This document shows, in pieces, positions 8,617 through 15,711 of a stretch of DNA of 24,913 nt. The translations under genes were made by a program, and so were the position numbers. The notes beneath the pieces were generated by a model. That model searched no databases and was not told the DNA's origin. It was given only the letters and a program-made list of their open reading frames with translations. The DNA is from a virus: positions 1-24,913 of IMG/VR virus record IMGVR_UViG_3300022885_000076; one strand, written 5' to 3'. Position 1 is the stretch's first letter. The number at the start of each line of letters is the position of its first letter.

Positions 8617-9428
8617 TGGAAACGAAAGCCAACGAACAAATGCCAGAAGAAATCGGAATGATTTATAAAACTTTCGATTATGGTATATTCAAAACCCCTT
8701 TTAATAGAGATTTGAACGAAAGAAATGTAAGAGCTATTATGGATAATGTGAAAGAAAATGGTCAAGCTATTACTCCTATTAAATTAACAAGAGCTTTAGA
8801 AGTTGCTGACGGTCAACATAGATTAGAAGCGTTCAAAAGATTAGGACTTCCTGTTTATTATTTTGTGGATAATACAAAATTCACTTTAAAACCCGAGCAT
8901 TTACTAAGTGAAAATAATGTTAGTATCAAATGGAGTACTATTGATTATATCAAAATGAAAGTAAAGCAAGGTGATGAAAATTATGTAAAACTATATGAAG
9001 TAATGGAAAAAACTAAATTACCATTCGGGATTACATCAGTTATTTTAAGTATTTGTGGTGGCTGTATCAATCGAAACTTTACTAAAGGTGGATACATCTA
9101 CAATGAAGAACATGGCGAGGCATTAGTATTTTATAATAATATTGCTAATAGCTTTACTTTCAAAATGGCTAACAATACTTTAAGAAGTGTTTTGATGCTT
9201 TATAGAAAATGTACAGTGTTAGATTATTTCGATGGGGAAAGATATATCGACGCAATTAACCAAAACCCAGCAAGAATACTTGGACTTGCTAAAATATATC
9301 AAGTGGGCTTAGCAATGAATGAAATCTATAATTTAAAACTTGGTGAAAAAAATAGAATCAGCTTCATTTCATTATCAAAAAGATCAATGAGAAGTGTAGT
9401 TAAAATACAAAATAGGAGAGCAGCATAA
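8616..9428 (+). CDS. ParB-like N-terminal domain protein
   Basis: A 270-residue protein. Its first ~90 residues match the ParB/sulfiredoxin-type domain: a short segment of promise (FNRDLNERNVRAIMDNVKEN), then TPIKLTRALEVADGQHRLEA, where the GQHR box is the family hallmark (it binds CTP or ATP in relatives). The rest, ~100-270, is helical and contains a Cys/Gly-rich bit (SICGGCINRNF); I do not recognise it. There is no partner ParA and no parS-like repeat near it, so a plasmid-type partition role is not supported. Phage ParB-like proteins of this size are common in early regions; their jobs are mostly unknown, with some acting as nucleases or regulators. It lies in an operon with the 8356 and 9428 genes (TAATG junctions on both sides). 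Confidence 0.75.
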   Translation: METKANEQMPEEIGMIYKTFDYGIFKTPFNRDLNERNVRAIMDNVKENGQAITPIKLTRALEVADGQHRLEAFKRLGLPVYYFVDNTKFTLKPEHLLSENNVSIKWSTIDYIKMKVKQGDENYVKLYEVMEKTKLPFGITSVILSICGGCINRNFTKGGYIYNEEHGEALVFYNNIANSFTFKMANNTLRSVLMLYRKCTVLDYFDGERYIDAINQNPARILGLAKIYQVGLAMNEIYNLKLGEKNRISFISLSKRSMRSVVKIQNRRAA

Positions 9429-9703
9429 TGGAAACCCTGAACGCAAATATTGACAACGAAATGGAACGAATAATAAACGAAGTAGATGCTGACTATTCTA
9501 AATTCACATTAGAAGAAAAATATGAACTTCATCTGCAAGGTTTATTCGACATTCACTCTACGCTTGATGAATTTAATTTAAACACAAAAGAATTATTCAA
9601 AATGGAAAAAGCAAAAAAGAAAAGAGATGTATTTTTAATTACTACTAATATAATATGGGCTTTAGCAGTTACTTTTGTCTTAGTAGTGGAATATATACTT
9701 TGA
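9428..9703 (+). CDS. small protein with C-terminal membrane anchor
   Basis: A 91-residue protein, unrecognised. Residues ~1-65 are acidic and helical; residues ~68-91 form one hydrophobic segment (ITTNIIWALAVTFVLVVEYI) preceded by the basic stretch KAKKKRD. This suggests a tail-anchored inner-membrane protein with its N-terminus in the cytoplasm. It begins with a TAATG junction after the ParB-like gene and is the last gene before a short gap ahead of recT. Confidence 0.7.
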   Translation: METLNANIDNEMERIINEVDADYSKFTLEEKYELHLQGLFDIHSTLDEFNLNTKELFKMEKAKKKRDVFLITTNIIWALAVTFVLVVEYIL

Positions 9704-9732
9704 AAATATTAATTAATTAAATGGAGACTAAA

Positions 9733-10701
9733 ATGTCAAACGAAATTGTAAAAAAAGAAAAATCACCAGCAATGAAAAGTATTGAAGCAACTGGTAATTT
9801 TAAAATGTTAAAATCAAGTCAAATTACAGAAGTAATTGGGAATATGACAAACAAATTTGAAAAAGCATTAAACAAAATGATTGATTCAGATAGATTTGTA
9901 ACTATGATTACAACTATATTTGATAAAAACCCAGCATTAAAAGAATGCTCAGTTGAATCTATATTTGGAGCTTTACAGCAAACTGCTATTCTTGGCTTAG
10001 AGCCATCACCTGCACTTGGGCATTGTTATTTTGTACCATTTACAAATAACAAAAAAGTAGGCAACGGATGGGAAAAAGTAAAAGAAGTTCAATTCCAAAT
10101 TAGCTACAAAGGATTAATCGAACTTGCAAGACGTTCAGATGAAATCGCTGATATTTATGCTGAAATAATCTATGATGGTGATGAGTATAATATTGAATAT
10201 GGTTTGGATAGAGATTTAATCCATAAACCTAAATTTGAAACTGATGATTATAATAATATCAAATACGCTTATGCAGTTGCTAAATTCAAAGATGGAACTA
10301 AAACATTTGCGATTTTGACTAAAAATCAACTTGAAAAACGTAGATCCTTATCTCCTTCTCAACAGGAATACGACGCAAAAACTAAAAAATATCAACCAGT
10401 ATCTATACCTAAAGGAGTTTGGGAATCCCATTACGCTGAAATGGCTAAAGGGAAAGCTATTAGAGCATTATCAACTTACTTACCTTTATCTACTCAAGAT
10501 AAACAAAGAATGATGATACCAGAAGACACAGTTATTAGAAGACAAATTGAAGAACCTGTAAAAGAATATTCTATGGACGAATACCAAGTACAAATTGAAG
10601 AACATAATGAATATGAAACACAAGATGTAAATACTGAAACTGGTGAAATTAAAGAAGTAGATAATATGAAAGAGCTAATTAATCAGGACGCAAAAAAATG
10701 A
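9733..10701 (+). CDS. recT: RecT-family single-strand annealing protein
   Basis: A RecT/Redbeta-type recombinase that coats single-stranded DNA and anneals complementary strands. Family signatures are clear: ESIFGALQQTAILGLEPSPA, HCYFVPF, VQFQISYKGLIELARRS, GVWESHYAEMAKGKAIRAL. The C-terminus is acidic and low-complexity, as in relatives. I chose the ATG at 9733 because a GGAG lies just upstream of it; the ATG at 9721 overlaps that ribosome-binding site and would add four residues. Its stop overlaps the next gene's start (ATGA at 10698-10701), and that gene encodes the exonuclease partner, so the two form a RecT/exonuclease annealing pair. Length (322) is in the usual range. Confidence 0.95.
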   Translation: MSNEIVKKEKSPAMKSIEATGNFKMLKSSQITEVIGNMTNKFEKALNKMIDSDRFVTMITTIFDKNPALKECSVESIFGALQQTAILGLEPSPALGHCYFVPFTNNKKVGNGWEKVKEVQFQISYKGLIELARRSDEIADIYAEIIYDGDEYNIEYGLDRDLIHKPKFETDDYNNIKYAYAVAKFKDGTKTFAILTKNQLEKRRSLSPSQQEYDAKTKKYQPVSIPKGVWESHYAEMAKGKAIRALSTYLPLSTQDKQRMMIPEDTVIRRQIEEPVKEYSMDEYQVQIEEHNEYETQDVNTETGEIKEVDNMKELINQDAKK

Positions 10702-11684
10702 GTGCGATTAAAACATTCTCAGAACAAAGAAAAGAATCTCTTGGTGGTACTGACATTGCAGCAATTTGTGGAATTAATCCTTATAAAACTGCTTTTGATG
10801 TATATGAAGAAAAAACCATAGGCAGAGAAGTCCCTAAAAATGATGCTATGCGTTTAGGTAATGCTTTTGAGTCTGGGATTGCAGAGTTATTTGCAGAAGA
10901 TAGCGGATTAAGATTATTCTCTCCACAAGATGATGTTGAGACCCTAAGAGCTTACGTTGAAGACAAAACTGTTGAGTTTGTTAATGCAAATTATCACGGT
11001 AAAAATGTAACTATTCTTAAAAAAGGTATCGGACACGGTTCACTTGATTATTTCACTATCGACCATGATGGCAAACCTGCAGTTGTAGAGTGTAAATTGG
11101 TAACAAATAATTTCTTCAAATCTAAAGAAGAATTTATTAAAACTAATCCTCATTATTATATGCAAACTCAATGGTATATGTACATAACAGGATTTCGCAG
11201 AGCATATTTTGCTACTGTTCAATTCAAATTTGGTGGTCATATAGAATGGTATCCAATTGAATATAACGAAGTTTTAGTTGATAAAATGATAATTCAAGCT
11301 ATCAGATTCTGGGAAAATCATATTCAACTTGGAGTGAAGCCACTCCCAACAAACCCTGATGAATTAAACAGATTTATAGACTACAAAACTGATGAAGATT
11401 TTGGGATTGCTTCAGAAGACATCCATGAAGCATACAATCAACTTGTAGAAACAAGAGAAAGATTAAAAAACATTGAAACAACAAAGAAGCATTTAGAAGA
11501 CAAAATCAAAATGGCAATTTACCAAAAGCAAGGTATAATGTCGCCTGATAATTCTAAAGTTCTTGCTACTTTCAAAGTGCAATCAACTACAAGGATTGAT
11601 ACTAAAAAACTAAAAGAAGAAGCACCAGACTTATACAAAACATATTCAAAAACATCAGAATCAAGAGTATTTTTGGTAAAATAA
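10698..11684 (+). CDS. YqaJ-type viral recombinase exonuclease
   Basis: A 328-residue lambda-exonuclease-like nuclease of the PD-(D/E)XK superfamily that degrades one strand of double-stranded ends to feed RecT. Typical N-terminal box: GGTDIAAICGINPYKTAFDV. Then AMRLGNAFESGIAELF carries the conserved Glu. The catalytic core is HGSLDYF (Asp near 117) followed by AVVECKL (Glu-x-Lys near 130), and HYYMQTQWYMYITG is the motif with the conserved Gln. The last ~90 residues are a helical, coiled-coil-type tail. It is translationally coupled to recT by ATGA. Confidence 0.93.
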   Translation: MSAIKTFSEQRKESLGGTDIAAICGINPYKTAFDVYEEKTIGREVPKNDAMRLGNAFESGIAELFAEDSGLRLFSPQDDVETLRAYVEDKTVEFVNANYHGKNVTILKKGIGHGSLDYFTIDHDGKPAVVECKLVTNNFFKSKEEFIKTNPHYYMQTQWYMYITGFRRAYFATVQFKFGGHIEWYPIEYNEVLVDKMIIQAIRFWENHIQLGVKPLPTNPDELNRFIDYKTDEDFGIASEDIHEAYNQLVETRERLKNIETTKKHLEDKIKMAIYQKQGIMSPDNSKVLATFKVQSTTRIDTKKLKEEAPDLYKTYSKTSESRVFLVK

Positions 11685-11698
11685 CCAAACCCTACGAT

Positions 11699-11732
11699 GA
11701 CTGCCTACTCAACTCCAAAACATTAGGCAGTC
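11699..11732 (+). other. 9-bp perfect hairpin after the exonuclease gene
   Basis: GACTGCCTA (11699-11707) pairs perfectly with TAGGCAGTC (11724-11732) around a 16-nt loop. It is GC-rich against a ~30% GC background and is followed by GGACTGGGGC rather than a T-run, so it is not a standard terminator. It lies in the 76-base gap between the exonuclease stop and the ATG at 11761, where it could be an mRNA processing or stability structure or a leader. Confidence 0.5.
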
Positions 11733-11760
11733 GGACTGGGGCTATTAAATAAGGTTAAAT

Positions 11761-12357
11761 ATGGATAAAATGACAGAGCAAAAAGAAAGTAGAGTTTATG
11801 AATTTATTGTTAAATCGAATATCAAATACCCTAAGAATATAAGATTTAATCAAAAGTTTAAATGTACAATGGAATTTGATACTTACGAAGCAGCAGAATC
11901 TAAACTAAAACAAGACTTCGCTCACTTACCTAAAATAAAAGGTAGAAAAATGTTAAAAGATATAAATATAGCCAAAACGCTATCAGAGAATAAAAGAGAA
12001 AGTATCTCAGTTCAAAAACGATTTTCAGAAGATGAAATAATTGGATTAAAAGATGAGTTAGCACTTGCTTCATCAAAATTAAAATCTGTAACAGCAGACT
12101 TCAAAGAAATTTCTACTGATTGGAAAGCACAATTGAAAGAAATCCAATCAAACGTTGCTGAAATTGTTACAAGCATCGAAATGAAATATGAAACAATTGA
12201 AAGAGAATGTTTTGAAATGCCTGACTTGGATACAGGTATGATCCTTTATGTAGATTGTATCACAGGCGAAGTTCACGAGTCAAGAAATATGACTAACATA
12301 GAAAAGCAATTAAATTTTAGTCAAGTAAATAATATGAGAGAGGCAATTAATGGATAA
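11761..12357 (+). CDS. hypothetical coiled-coil phage protein, 198 residues
   Basis: Unrecognised by name. The N-terminal half has a predicted beta/helix segment (YEFIVKSNIKYPKNIRF), the middle (~85-145) is a helical coiled-coil stretch, and the C-terminus has the pattern MILYVDCITGEVHESRNMT, a short beta hairpin seen in small phage proteins that sit near recombination genes. Start is ATG 11761 or the in-frame ATG 11770. The last codons overlap the next small gene by 8 bases. Position right after RecT/exonuclease suggests a recombination or early role, but this is inference from context only. Confidence 0.7.
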   Translation: MDKMTEQKESRVYEFIVKSNIKYPKNIRFNQKFKCTMEFDTYEAAESKLKQDFAHLPKIKGRKMLKDINIAKTLSENKRESISVQKRFSEDEIIGLKDELALASSKLKSVTADFKEISTDWKAQLKEIQSNVAEIVTSIEMKYETIERECFEMPDLDTGMILYVDCITGEVHESRNMTNIEKQLNFSQVNNMREAING

Positions 12358-12502
12358 GCCAATAGAAAAAATCAATGGAGACTTAAATATATGTTTAGTT
12401 TCTCCAAAACTTGAAGAAATTATTGAAGAGACTAAAGAAAGAGTATTAGTTGAGTGCATGAAAGAGCTTGATGAATTAAAAATAAGAATGTTAAGAGTGT
12501 AA
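12350..12502 (+). CDS. small hypothetical protein, 50 residues
   Basis: An ATG at 12350 overlaps the end of the previous gene (8 bases) and opens a 50-codon frame starting MDKPIEKINGDLNICLVSPK, followed by an acidic/basic helix with heptad-like hydrophobics. Two bases separate its stop from the next gene's ATG. The tight fit between neighbours is the main evidence. Function unknown. Confidence 0.6.
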   Translation: MDKPIEKINGDLNICLVSPKLEEIIEETKERVLVECMKELDELKIRMLRV

Positions 12503-12504
12503 GT

Positions 12505-12774
12505 ATGAATATCCAAGTAGTAACATTACAAGTAGCAGAATTGCAATCATTAATTTCACAAGCAGTTGCCAGCGGTGTTAAACTGGCTTTGTCAGAAGTT
12601 AAGAATTACAATGATGACGAATTTATCACAGCAGAAGAAGCATCAGAACGCTTTGGTGGTAACTATGCTACTTATCATAATCGCAGAAATAAAGGTCAGT
12701 ACAAAAACATTAAGCAAGTAGGCAATACTTATCTGTTTTCTGTAAATGAAATAACAAGAGGAAAATCATCATGA
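12505..12774 (+). CDS. excisionase/MerR-like HTH protein
   Basis: An 89-residue protein. Residues ~35-85 (FITAEEASERFGG, then NKGQYKNIKQVGNTYLFSV) have the winged-helix layout of small excisionase-type DNA-binding domains: a helix with TAEEA, a turn, and a beta wing with NTYLF. The first ~30 residues form an amphipathic helix (LQSLISQAVASGVKLAL) that could dimerise. It may control neighbouring genes or act as an excision directionality factor; no integrase is present to support the latter. Its stop overlaps the next start (ATGA). Confidence 0.65.
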   Translation: MNIQVVTLQVAELQSLISQAVASGVKLALSEVKNYNDDEFITAEEASERFGGNYATYHNRRNKGQYKNIKQVGNTYLFSVNEITRGKSS

Positions 12775-13148
12775 ATAAAATATTAAGCAATGCTATTGCA
12801 AAAAAGAAACAAGCACTTTATCTGCTTGAACTTGAAAAGATTGAAAGAGACGATGTTTATTCTGAAGAACATAGCATTTCATTAGATGAAAGTATAAACG
12901 AATATTGGTTTTATTTTTCATTCACTCCAAATAGTAAAGTTGAATATGATGGAGCTGAATTTGAGATTGAAGCAGAAAGCGTAGATTCAATAGATTATAA
13001 AGATTTTGTTTATTGCTTACTATGTTTAGAAAGCAGTATTCAAGTATTGAATGAAGAAACAGATACAAGCGAGTTGCGAGACAAATTAGAAGAAGACGCT
13101 GAAACATTTGCAGAAATGAATGCCGACTACGAACACGCTTGTTATTGA
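12771..13148 (+). CDS. hypothetical acidic protein, 125 residues
   Basis: Unrecognised. Strongly acidic (many Glu and Asp), with an N-terminal basic helix (LSNAIAKKKQALYLLELEKI), a central aromatic beta-type segment (NEYWFYFSFTPNSKVEYDGA) and an acidic helical end. It starts in an ATGA overlap with the HTH gene upstream. High acidity is shared by several anti-restriction DNA mimics, but nothing specific supports that role here. Confidence 0.65.
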   Translation: MNKILSNAIAKKKQALYLLELEKIERDDVYSEEHSISLDESINEYWFYFSFTPNSKVEYDGAEFEIEAESVDSIDYKDFVYCLLCLESSIQVLNEETDTSELRDKLEEDAETFAEMNADYEHACY

Positions 13149-13187
13149 TAATTAAAAACAACAATTAAAAAACTAAGGAATAAATAA

Positions 13188-13400
13188 ATGAAATATCCAC
13201 TATTGCCAGAATTATCTTTTGAAGATATAGTAGAAATATACGCAAAATCTAAATGGTTGGGTAAGGTTGACATTATAGATAGAAATGCAGTAGAGACTAT
13301 GAATTTTGATTCTGTATTGAATCAGCATAATCTATGCGATGAATACAGAGAATTTATTATGACAAATTTTATTCAACAAAAAAACTTAAAGGTGGCTTAA
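13188..13400 (+). CDS. hypothetical protein, 70 residues
   Basis: Unrecognised small helical protein beginning MKYPLLPELSFEDIVEIYAK. A weak ribosome-binding site (AAGGA) precedes the ATG. Its stop is immediately followed by the ATG of the next small frame at 13401 with no gap. Confidence 0.6.
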   Translation: MKYPLLPELSFEDIVEIYAKSKWLGKVDIIDRNAVETMNFDSVLNQHNLCDEYREFIMTNFIQQKNLKVA

Positions 13401-13538
13401 ATGAAAGATACTTATACATTAATTTGCATTCAAGAAGTGCTATTGAGATTGAAAGTAAGTTTCATATCTGATTATCAAAAATATGATAGTAGCTCAGAAG
13501 CATTTGAAATTTACAATAAAAGATTTGAAGAAGTTTAA
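13401..13538 (+). CDS. small ORF, 45 residues (or first half of a broken gene)
   Basis: Starts directly after the previous stop and encodes MKDTYTLICIQEVLLRLKVS and so on, ending NKRFEEV before a TAA at 13536-13538. The same frame continues open past this stop to 13706, so this may be the first half of a ~101-codon gene broken by one nonsense mutation. Alternatively it is one of two small neighbouring genes. The protein-like composition on both sides of the stop is what makes it worth listing. Confidence 0.45.
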   Translation: MKDTYTLICIQEVLLRLKVSFISDYQKYDSSSEAFEIYNKRFEEV

Positions 13539-13550
13539 ATTAAAATTGAT

Positions 13551-13706
13551 ATGCTAATTACAAAATCTAAAAGTGAAGAAATAGATTTAGACTTAGAAAT
13601 AAAACAAATATTTGAGGCAGTAGCTTCTCCCCAAGCAGAGCAGTCAGTTAGTAGTGTTACTGGCTGTAATGCTTTTATTAACAAAAGAATTGAAGAGGTA
13701 GTTTAA
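13551..13706 (+). CDS. small ORF, 51 residues (or second half of a broken gene)
   Basis: Begins at an ATG 12 bases after the TAA at 13536 and in the same frame. It encodes MLITKSKSEEIDLDLEIKQI and so on, ending NKRIEEVV, strikingly like the NKRFEEV end of the preceding frame. Its TAA overlaps the next gene's ATG (TAATG at 13704-13708 region), which supports the end of this frame being a real gene end. No clear ribosome-binding site precedes 13551. Confidence 0.45.
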   Translation: MLITKSKSEEIDLDLEIKQIFEAVASPQAEQSVSSVTGCNAFINKRIEEVV

Positions 13707-13894
13707 TGAAATTATACTTTAAAGATAAATCGGATAAAACTAAAATCAAATGGGTTGATTGCAGCATTAAAGAAATGCAAATGTATGATTCAAACGATGA
13801 AGAAGACTGGCAAAATGGCTTTATTGAAATTGAAAGTGATTATCTCTCGGAATGGATTGAAGTAGGTATATTTGAAATAAGAGGTGGAAAATGA
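13706..13894 (+). CDS. hypothetical acidic protein, 62 residues
   Basis: Unrecognised. Acidic, with the segment KIKWVDCSIKEMQMYDSNDE and a Trp-rich second half (DWQNGFIEIESD, EWIEVGIFEI). It overlaps its neighbours on both sides (TAATG upstream, ATGA into the YopX gene downstream), so it is part of the same translationally coupled run of small genes. Confidence 0.65.
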   Translation: MKLYFKDKSDKTKIKWVDCSIKEMQMYDSNDEEDWQNGFIEIESDYLSEWIEVGIFEIRGGK

Positions 13895-14304
13895 GAGAGA
13901 TTAAATTTAGAGCTTGGAATAAAGAAATGAATAAAATATCCAAACCATTTAGTATGTATGGCAATGTATTAAATTACACAGATTCAGATGGTTTAGGAGT
14001 GATAAAAAGTTTAGATAAATCTGAAATTATTATGCAATATACAGGTCTTAAAGATAAAAACGGCAAAGAGATTTATGAAGGTGATATATTACAATTTTCA
14101 AATAAATTAGTTTGGTATAATAATCTACGTTATAAAGGTATTGATATGAATGAAGTTTTAATTAACCATATTAAATACCCTCACGAACGCCGTGAGGTTA
14201 GATTTGAACTTACTGAAGAATGGTTATCAAGCCCTGAAATTTCAATGTATTGGGAAGTAATCGGCAATATTTACGAAAACCCTGAACTATTGGAGTTGAA
14301 ATGA
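13891..14304 (+). CDS. YopX family protein
   Basis: A 137-residue YopX-family protein, named after the Bacillus phage SPbeta member. The family signature is plain: MREIKFRAWNKEMNKI at the start, MQYTGLKDKNGKEIYEGDIL in the middle and VIGNIYENPELL at the end. The fold is beta-rich. The molecular role is not established, but the family is typical of accessory regions of phages in Bacillota and Bacteroidota. ATGA overlaps at both ends place it in the small-gene operon. Confidence 0.93.
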   Translation: MREIKFRAWNKEMNKISKPFSMYGNVLNYTDSDGLGVIKSLDKSEIIMQYTGLKDKNGKEIYEGDILQFSNKLVWYNNLRYKGIDMNEVLINHIKYPHERREVRFELTEEWLSSPEISMYWEVIGNIYENPELLELK

Positions 14305-14561
14305 TTACCGAAGAAAAAATTATCAGAAAGACTACATTAAAAGAAAAATCAAAATATGTTTATGCTGTAATTATAACAGCTTTATTAATGATTATCTTTG
14401 TTATACCTTACTTAGCTCTTTTTAGTATTCATTGGACTTTAACGAAAATAGTACAATTAATAGAATGGATTTTGAACTTAACGCATGTACTTAGAAAATG
14501 TATTTATAATAACTTCACAGAACTTAAAACTATGGAAGAAATACAGGAATTTAGCAAATGA
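14301..14561 (+). CDS. small membrane protein
   Basis: An 86-residue protein with a basic N-terminus (about 17 residues) followed by a long hydrophobic segment, ~20-42 (YAVIITALLMIIFVIPYLAL), and a second, weaker amphipathic helix (TKIVQLIEWILNL). Probably an inner-membrane protein with one or two spans. Function unknown. Overlaps neighbours by ATGA on both sides. Confidence 0.65.
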   Translation: MITEEKIIRKTTLKEKSKYVYAVIITALLMIIFVIPYLALFSIHWTLTKIVQLIEWILNLTHVLRKCIYNNFTELKTMEEIQEFSK

Positions 14562-14770
14562 ACCAGTTCCAAATAGCATTATTTATTACATTATGGGAGG
14601 ATAGATTCCCAAACACAGACTTAACAGCTAACCTAATAAAATATATGAATAGCGGTGATATGAGTGAATATTTAAGAAAATTCAAAGATATTCACCCAGA
14701 TAGATGCCAGTTAATTATAGATGTAATAGACCATTCAAGAATATTACAAAACGGAGATATTGAAGCGTGA
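14558..14770 (+). CDS. hypothetical protein, 70 residues
   Basis: Unrecognised small helical protein: MNQFQIALFITLWEDRFPNT, then DLTANLIKYMNSGDMSEYLR and a C-terminal helix. Overlaps the membrane-protein gene by ATGA and the next GTG-start micro-gene by 4 bases. Confidence 0.6.
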   Translation: MNQFQIALFITLWEDRFPNTDLTANLIKYMNSGDMSEYLRKFKDIHPDRCQLIIDVIDHSRILQNGDIEA

Positions 14771-14874
14771 ATTTCTTAAAAAACATACTTTGCTTATTTG
14801 GTTTTCATAAATGGGATTTTATTTCAAGTTTTAATAATTTAAAATCTTGTAGAAATTGTGGTAAAACAAAATGA
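14767..14874 (+). CDS. zinc-finger-like micro-protein, 35 residues, GTG start
   Basis: A GTG at 14767 overlaps the previous stop as GTGA and opens a 35-codon frame whose TGA overlaps the next ATG (14871-14874). It reads MNFLKNILCLFGFHKWDFIS and ends SCRNCGKTK. The pattern Cys, His-Lys-Trp, Cys-x-x-Cys is typical of tiny phage proteins that bind one zinc (LFGHKW...CRRCG-type). Four-base overlaps at both ends make coding status convincing despite the size. Function of such proteins is unknown. Confidence 0.7.
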   Translation: MNFLKNILCLFGFHKWDFISSFNNLKSCRNCGKTK

Positions 14875-15065
14875 ATTTAGACAATCACATATTAGCATTT
14901 CAAAAGGGCTTAAGTAAAGCCAAAAGAGAACTTAGATACTACCACTACCCAAGTACTAATTATACTAATTGTGAGAAAAGAATAGAGCAAATTGAAGACA
15001 AACTAAGACGATTGCAAGACCAGAAAATATTACAAAGTAAAAAATTACAAACGGAATTATTTTAA
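14871..15065 (+). CDS. hypothetical basic helical protein, 64 residues
   Basis: Unrecognised. MNLDNHILAFQKGLSKAKRE followed by a tyrosine-rich bit and a charged coiled-coil-type helix (CEKRIEQIEDKLRRLQDQKI). The stop overlaps the following ATG (TAATG), so it is coupled to the DnaA-C-like gene. Confidence 0.6.
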   Translation: MNLDNHILAFQKGLSKAKRELRYYHYPSTNYTNCEKRIEQIEDKLRRLQDQKILQSKKLQTELF

Positions 15066-15487
15066 TGATTTTAGAAGATGATGTAGAAATTAAAATACTT
15101 GAAAAAGAAATAAGAATCCATAGAAATAAAGTATCAGATATAAATAATAAAATTGTTTGTATCAAAAACACAAAATTTAAAATATATGCTAAAGAGTGTT
15201 TTAAATTCATGGAATATACAGGTTTTTCTTCTGAAAAAAACAAGTATAAAGAACTTTTAAAAGCAGAAGATTATGGAATTAGCAAGGTATATAAATGGAT
15301 TTTTGTTAATGAATTTAAAAAGATAGGGATGTTTCCAAGTCTTATAGGCAATATTCTTAAAATAGACCGAACTGCAATTTATTACTATTTCAAAAGATAC
15401 AAATCTGAGTATAATAATGAAGCAAAAGAATTGAAAAAGCAATTTGAAAAGTGGAAAGAATTTAACCTCATAAATCCAAAAGTATGA
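15065..15487 (+). CDS. DnaA C-terminal-domain-like protein
   Basis: A 140-residue protein: an N-terminal coiled-coil-type helix (~1-50), then a basic C-terminal part. The segment IGNILKIDRTAIYYYFKRYK resembles the signature of DnaA domain IV (I-G, then D-R/H-T-x-V/I before a basic helix), which binds double-stranded DNA at DnaA boxes. There is no AAA+ domain, so it would bind DNA without ATPase activity. Similar stand-alone DnaA-C-like proteins occur in phages of Bacteroidota. It could regulate replication or transcription. The match is by eye only. Confidence 0.45.
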   Translation: MILEDDVEIKILEKEIRIHRNKVSDINNKIVCIKNTKFKIYAKECFKFMEYTGFSSEKNKYKELLKAEDYGISKVYKWIFVNEFKKIGMFPSLIGNILKIDRTAIYYYFKRYKSEYNNEAKELKKQFEKWKEFNLINPKV

Positions 15488-15501
15488 GTTAAACAAGCAT
15501 A

Positions 15502-15528
15502 GTTTTTTGTTGTTTCTATTCAAAAAAC
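15502..15528 (+). other. A/T hairpin in the intergenic region
   Basis: GTTTTTTG (15502-15509) pairs with CAAAAAAC (15521-15528) around an 11-nt loop, followed by a second weak stem (AGCCCTT / AAGAGGCT with a bulge). It lies just after the stop at 15487 and may end the small-gene operon. No T-run follows. Confidence 0.35.
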
Positions 15529-15576
15529 AGCCCTTGAAAGAGGCTAATTTGAACTAACAAATTAAAAGATAGTGGA

Positions 15577-15656
15577 AGTAGTGCCGAGTTGGTTACGGTT
15601 GCAGAAATGCGTAAAAATAGTCGAGTGCGTTCGTTGGTTCGAGTCCAGCCACTACT
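15577..15656 (+). other. tRNA-like sequence, degenerate
   Basis: Several tRNA hallmarks occur in order: a 7-bp acceptor-type pairing AGTAGTG (15577-15583) with CACTACT (15650-15656), a D-arm-like TGCCGAGTTGGTTACGG (15582-15598), and a T-arm GTTGG-TTCGAGT-CCAGC (15633-15649) directly abutting the 3' acceptor strand. A small stem CGA/TCG upstream of the T-arm could be a class II variable arm. However, I cannot fold a 5-bp anticodon stem with a 7-nt loop and U33, the D-stem and acceptor stem overlap by two bases, and no CCA is encoded. It may be a decayed phage tRNA, a tRNA mimic or a recombination relic. The rest of 15488-15711 holds no gene that I can see. Confidence 0.4.
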
Positions 15657-15711
15657 ACTAAATAGCTAATATCGGAAATACCGATGTCAGATAAATAAAA
15701 AGAGGTGTAAT

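Noticed and set aside
10331-10513. Second + strand frame inside recT
   Set aside because: Out of frame with the clearly conserved RecT sequence and without a ribosome-binding site.
7600-13706. Reassignment of TAA as a sense codon, suggested by two in-frame TAA codons (7651, 13536)
   Set aside because: TAA ends many sure genes here in tight overlaps with the next ATG, and the large genes contain no internal TAA. Local mutation or separate small genes explain both cases.
14965-15523. Reverse-strand frames opposite the DnaA-C-like gene
   Set aside because: Phe/Ile/Leu-rich composition typical of antisense frames of Lys-rich genes; the + strand genes are coupled through overlaps.
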